Shown: positions 5,552 to 5,594 of the stretch, piece by piece
Layout of the letters: the number at the start of each line of letters is the position of its first letter
Position numbering within the stretch: position 1 is the first letter of the stretch
Assembly (NCBI GenBank): GCA_946188175.1
Contig: CAMHUJ010000137.1
Span: forward strand, 1 to 5,594
Source of the DNA: an uncultured Ruminococcus sp.
GTDB taxonomy: Bacteria; Bacillota; Clostridia; Oscillospirales; Ruminococcaceae
Length of the DNA: 5,594 nt
Reading direction: 5' to 3'
Translations under genes and position numbers: made by a program
The notes under the pieces: generated by a model
Seen by the model: only the letters and a program-made list of their open reading frames with translations
What the model was told of the DNA's origin: nothing
The model's database searches: none

Positions 5552-5594
5552 CATATACTGTGGACTTTGTTAGATCATTCCATTTTCTTTCCAT

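Overview
The window looks like chromosomal DNA of an anaerobic Gram-positive Firmicute, probably a Clostridia member of the Ruminococcaceae/Oscillospiraceae type. The reasons are purine-rich Shine-Dalgarno sites, sigma-A-like promoters with extended -10 elements, GC-rich genes separated by AT-rich intergenic DNA, a threonine-rich linker in a surface protein, and the gene set itself. No mobile element, CRISPR array, tRNA or rRNA was seen.

Layout. Bases 1-103 (minus strand) hold the first 34 codons of a probable sigma-70-family factor that runs off the left edge. A 401-base intergenic region (104-504) follows. It carries a leftward promoter for the sigma gene (169-196), a 10-bp inverted repeat overlapping that promoter, two further palindromes (260-276 and 311-325), a rightward promoter (407-435) and a hairpin in the operon leader (461-482). 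Bases 505-5195 form one rightward operon. It encodes a MoxR-family AAA+ ATPase (505-1482), a membrane-anchored DUF58 protein (1479-2738), and a TgpA-like membrane transglutaminase-fold protein split over two frames (2735-3439 and 3456-5195). The first three start codons are linked by 4-base stop/start overlaps. The operon ends at a strong intrinsic terminator (5243-5287). Bases 5288-5503 hold no convincing gene, only short repeats. A second long hairpin with terminator character lies at 5504-5551, possibly closing a convergent gene that barely enters at the right edge.

How the genes work together. MoxR ATPase + DUF58 + transglutaminase-core membrane protein is a widespread conserved bacterial trio. 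MoxR proteins are thought to act as chaperone-like ATPases, DUF58 proteins as their membrane-associated partners, and the TgpA-type protein displays a cysteine-hydrolase-like domain outside the membrane. A role in envelope assembly or maintenance is the usual inference, but the substrate is not known from the sequence.

The most notable feature is the frame break in the transglutaminase gene near 3398-3439. All expected parts of the protein are present: six N-terminal membrane segments, a seventh segment, the Cys/His/Glu triad, the linker, an eighth segment and a cytosolic tail. They are in two frames offset by +1. A recent mutation or a sequence error is the simplest reading. A recoding site or a genuinely split two-subunit protein is possible but less likely. 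I see no clear evidence for a wholly new system; the rest is a conventional operon with several regulatory structures worth checking.
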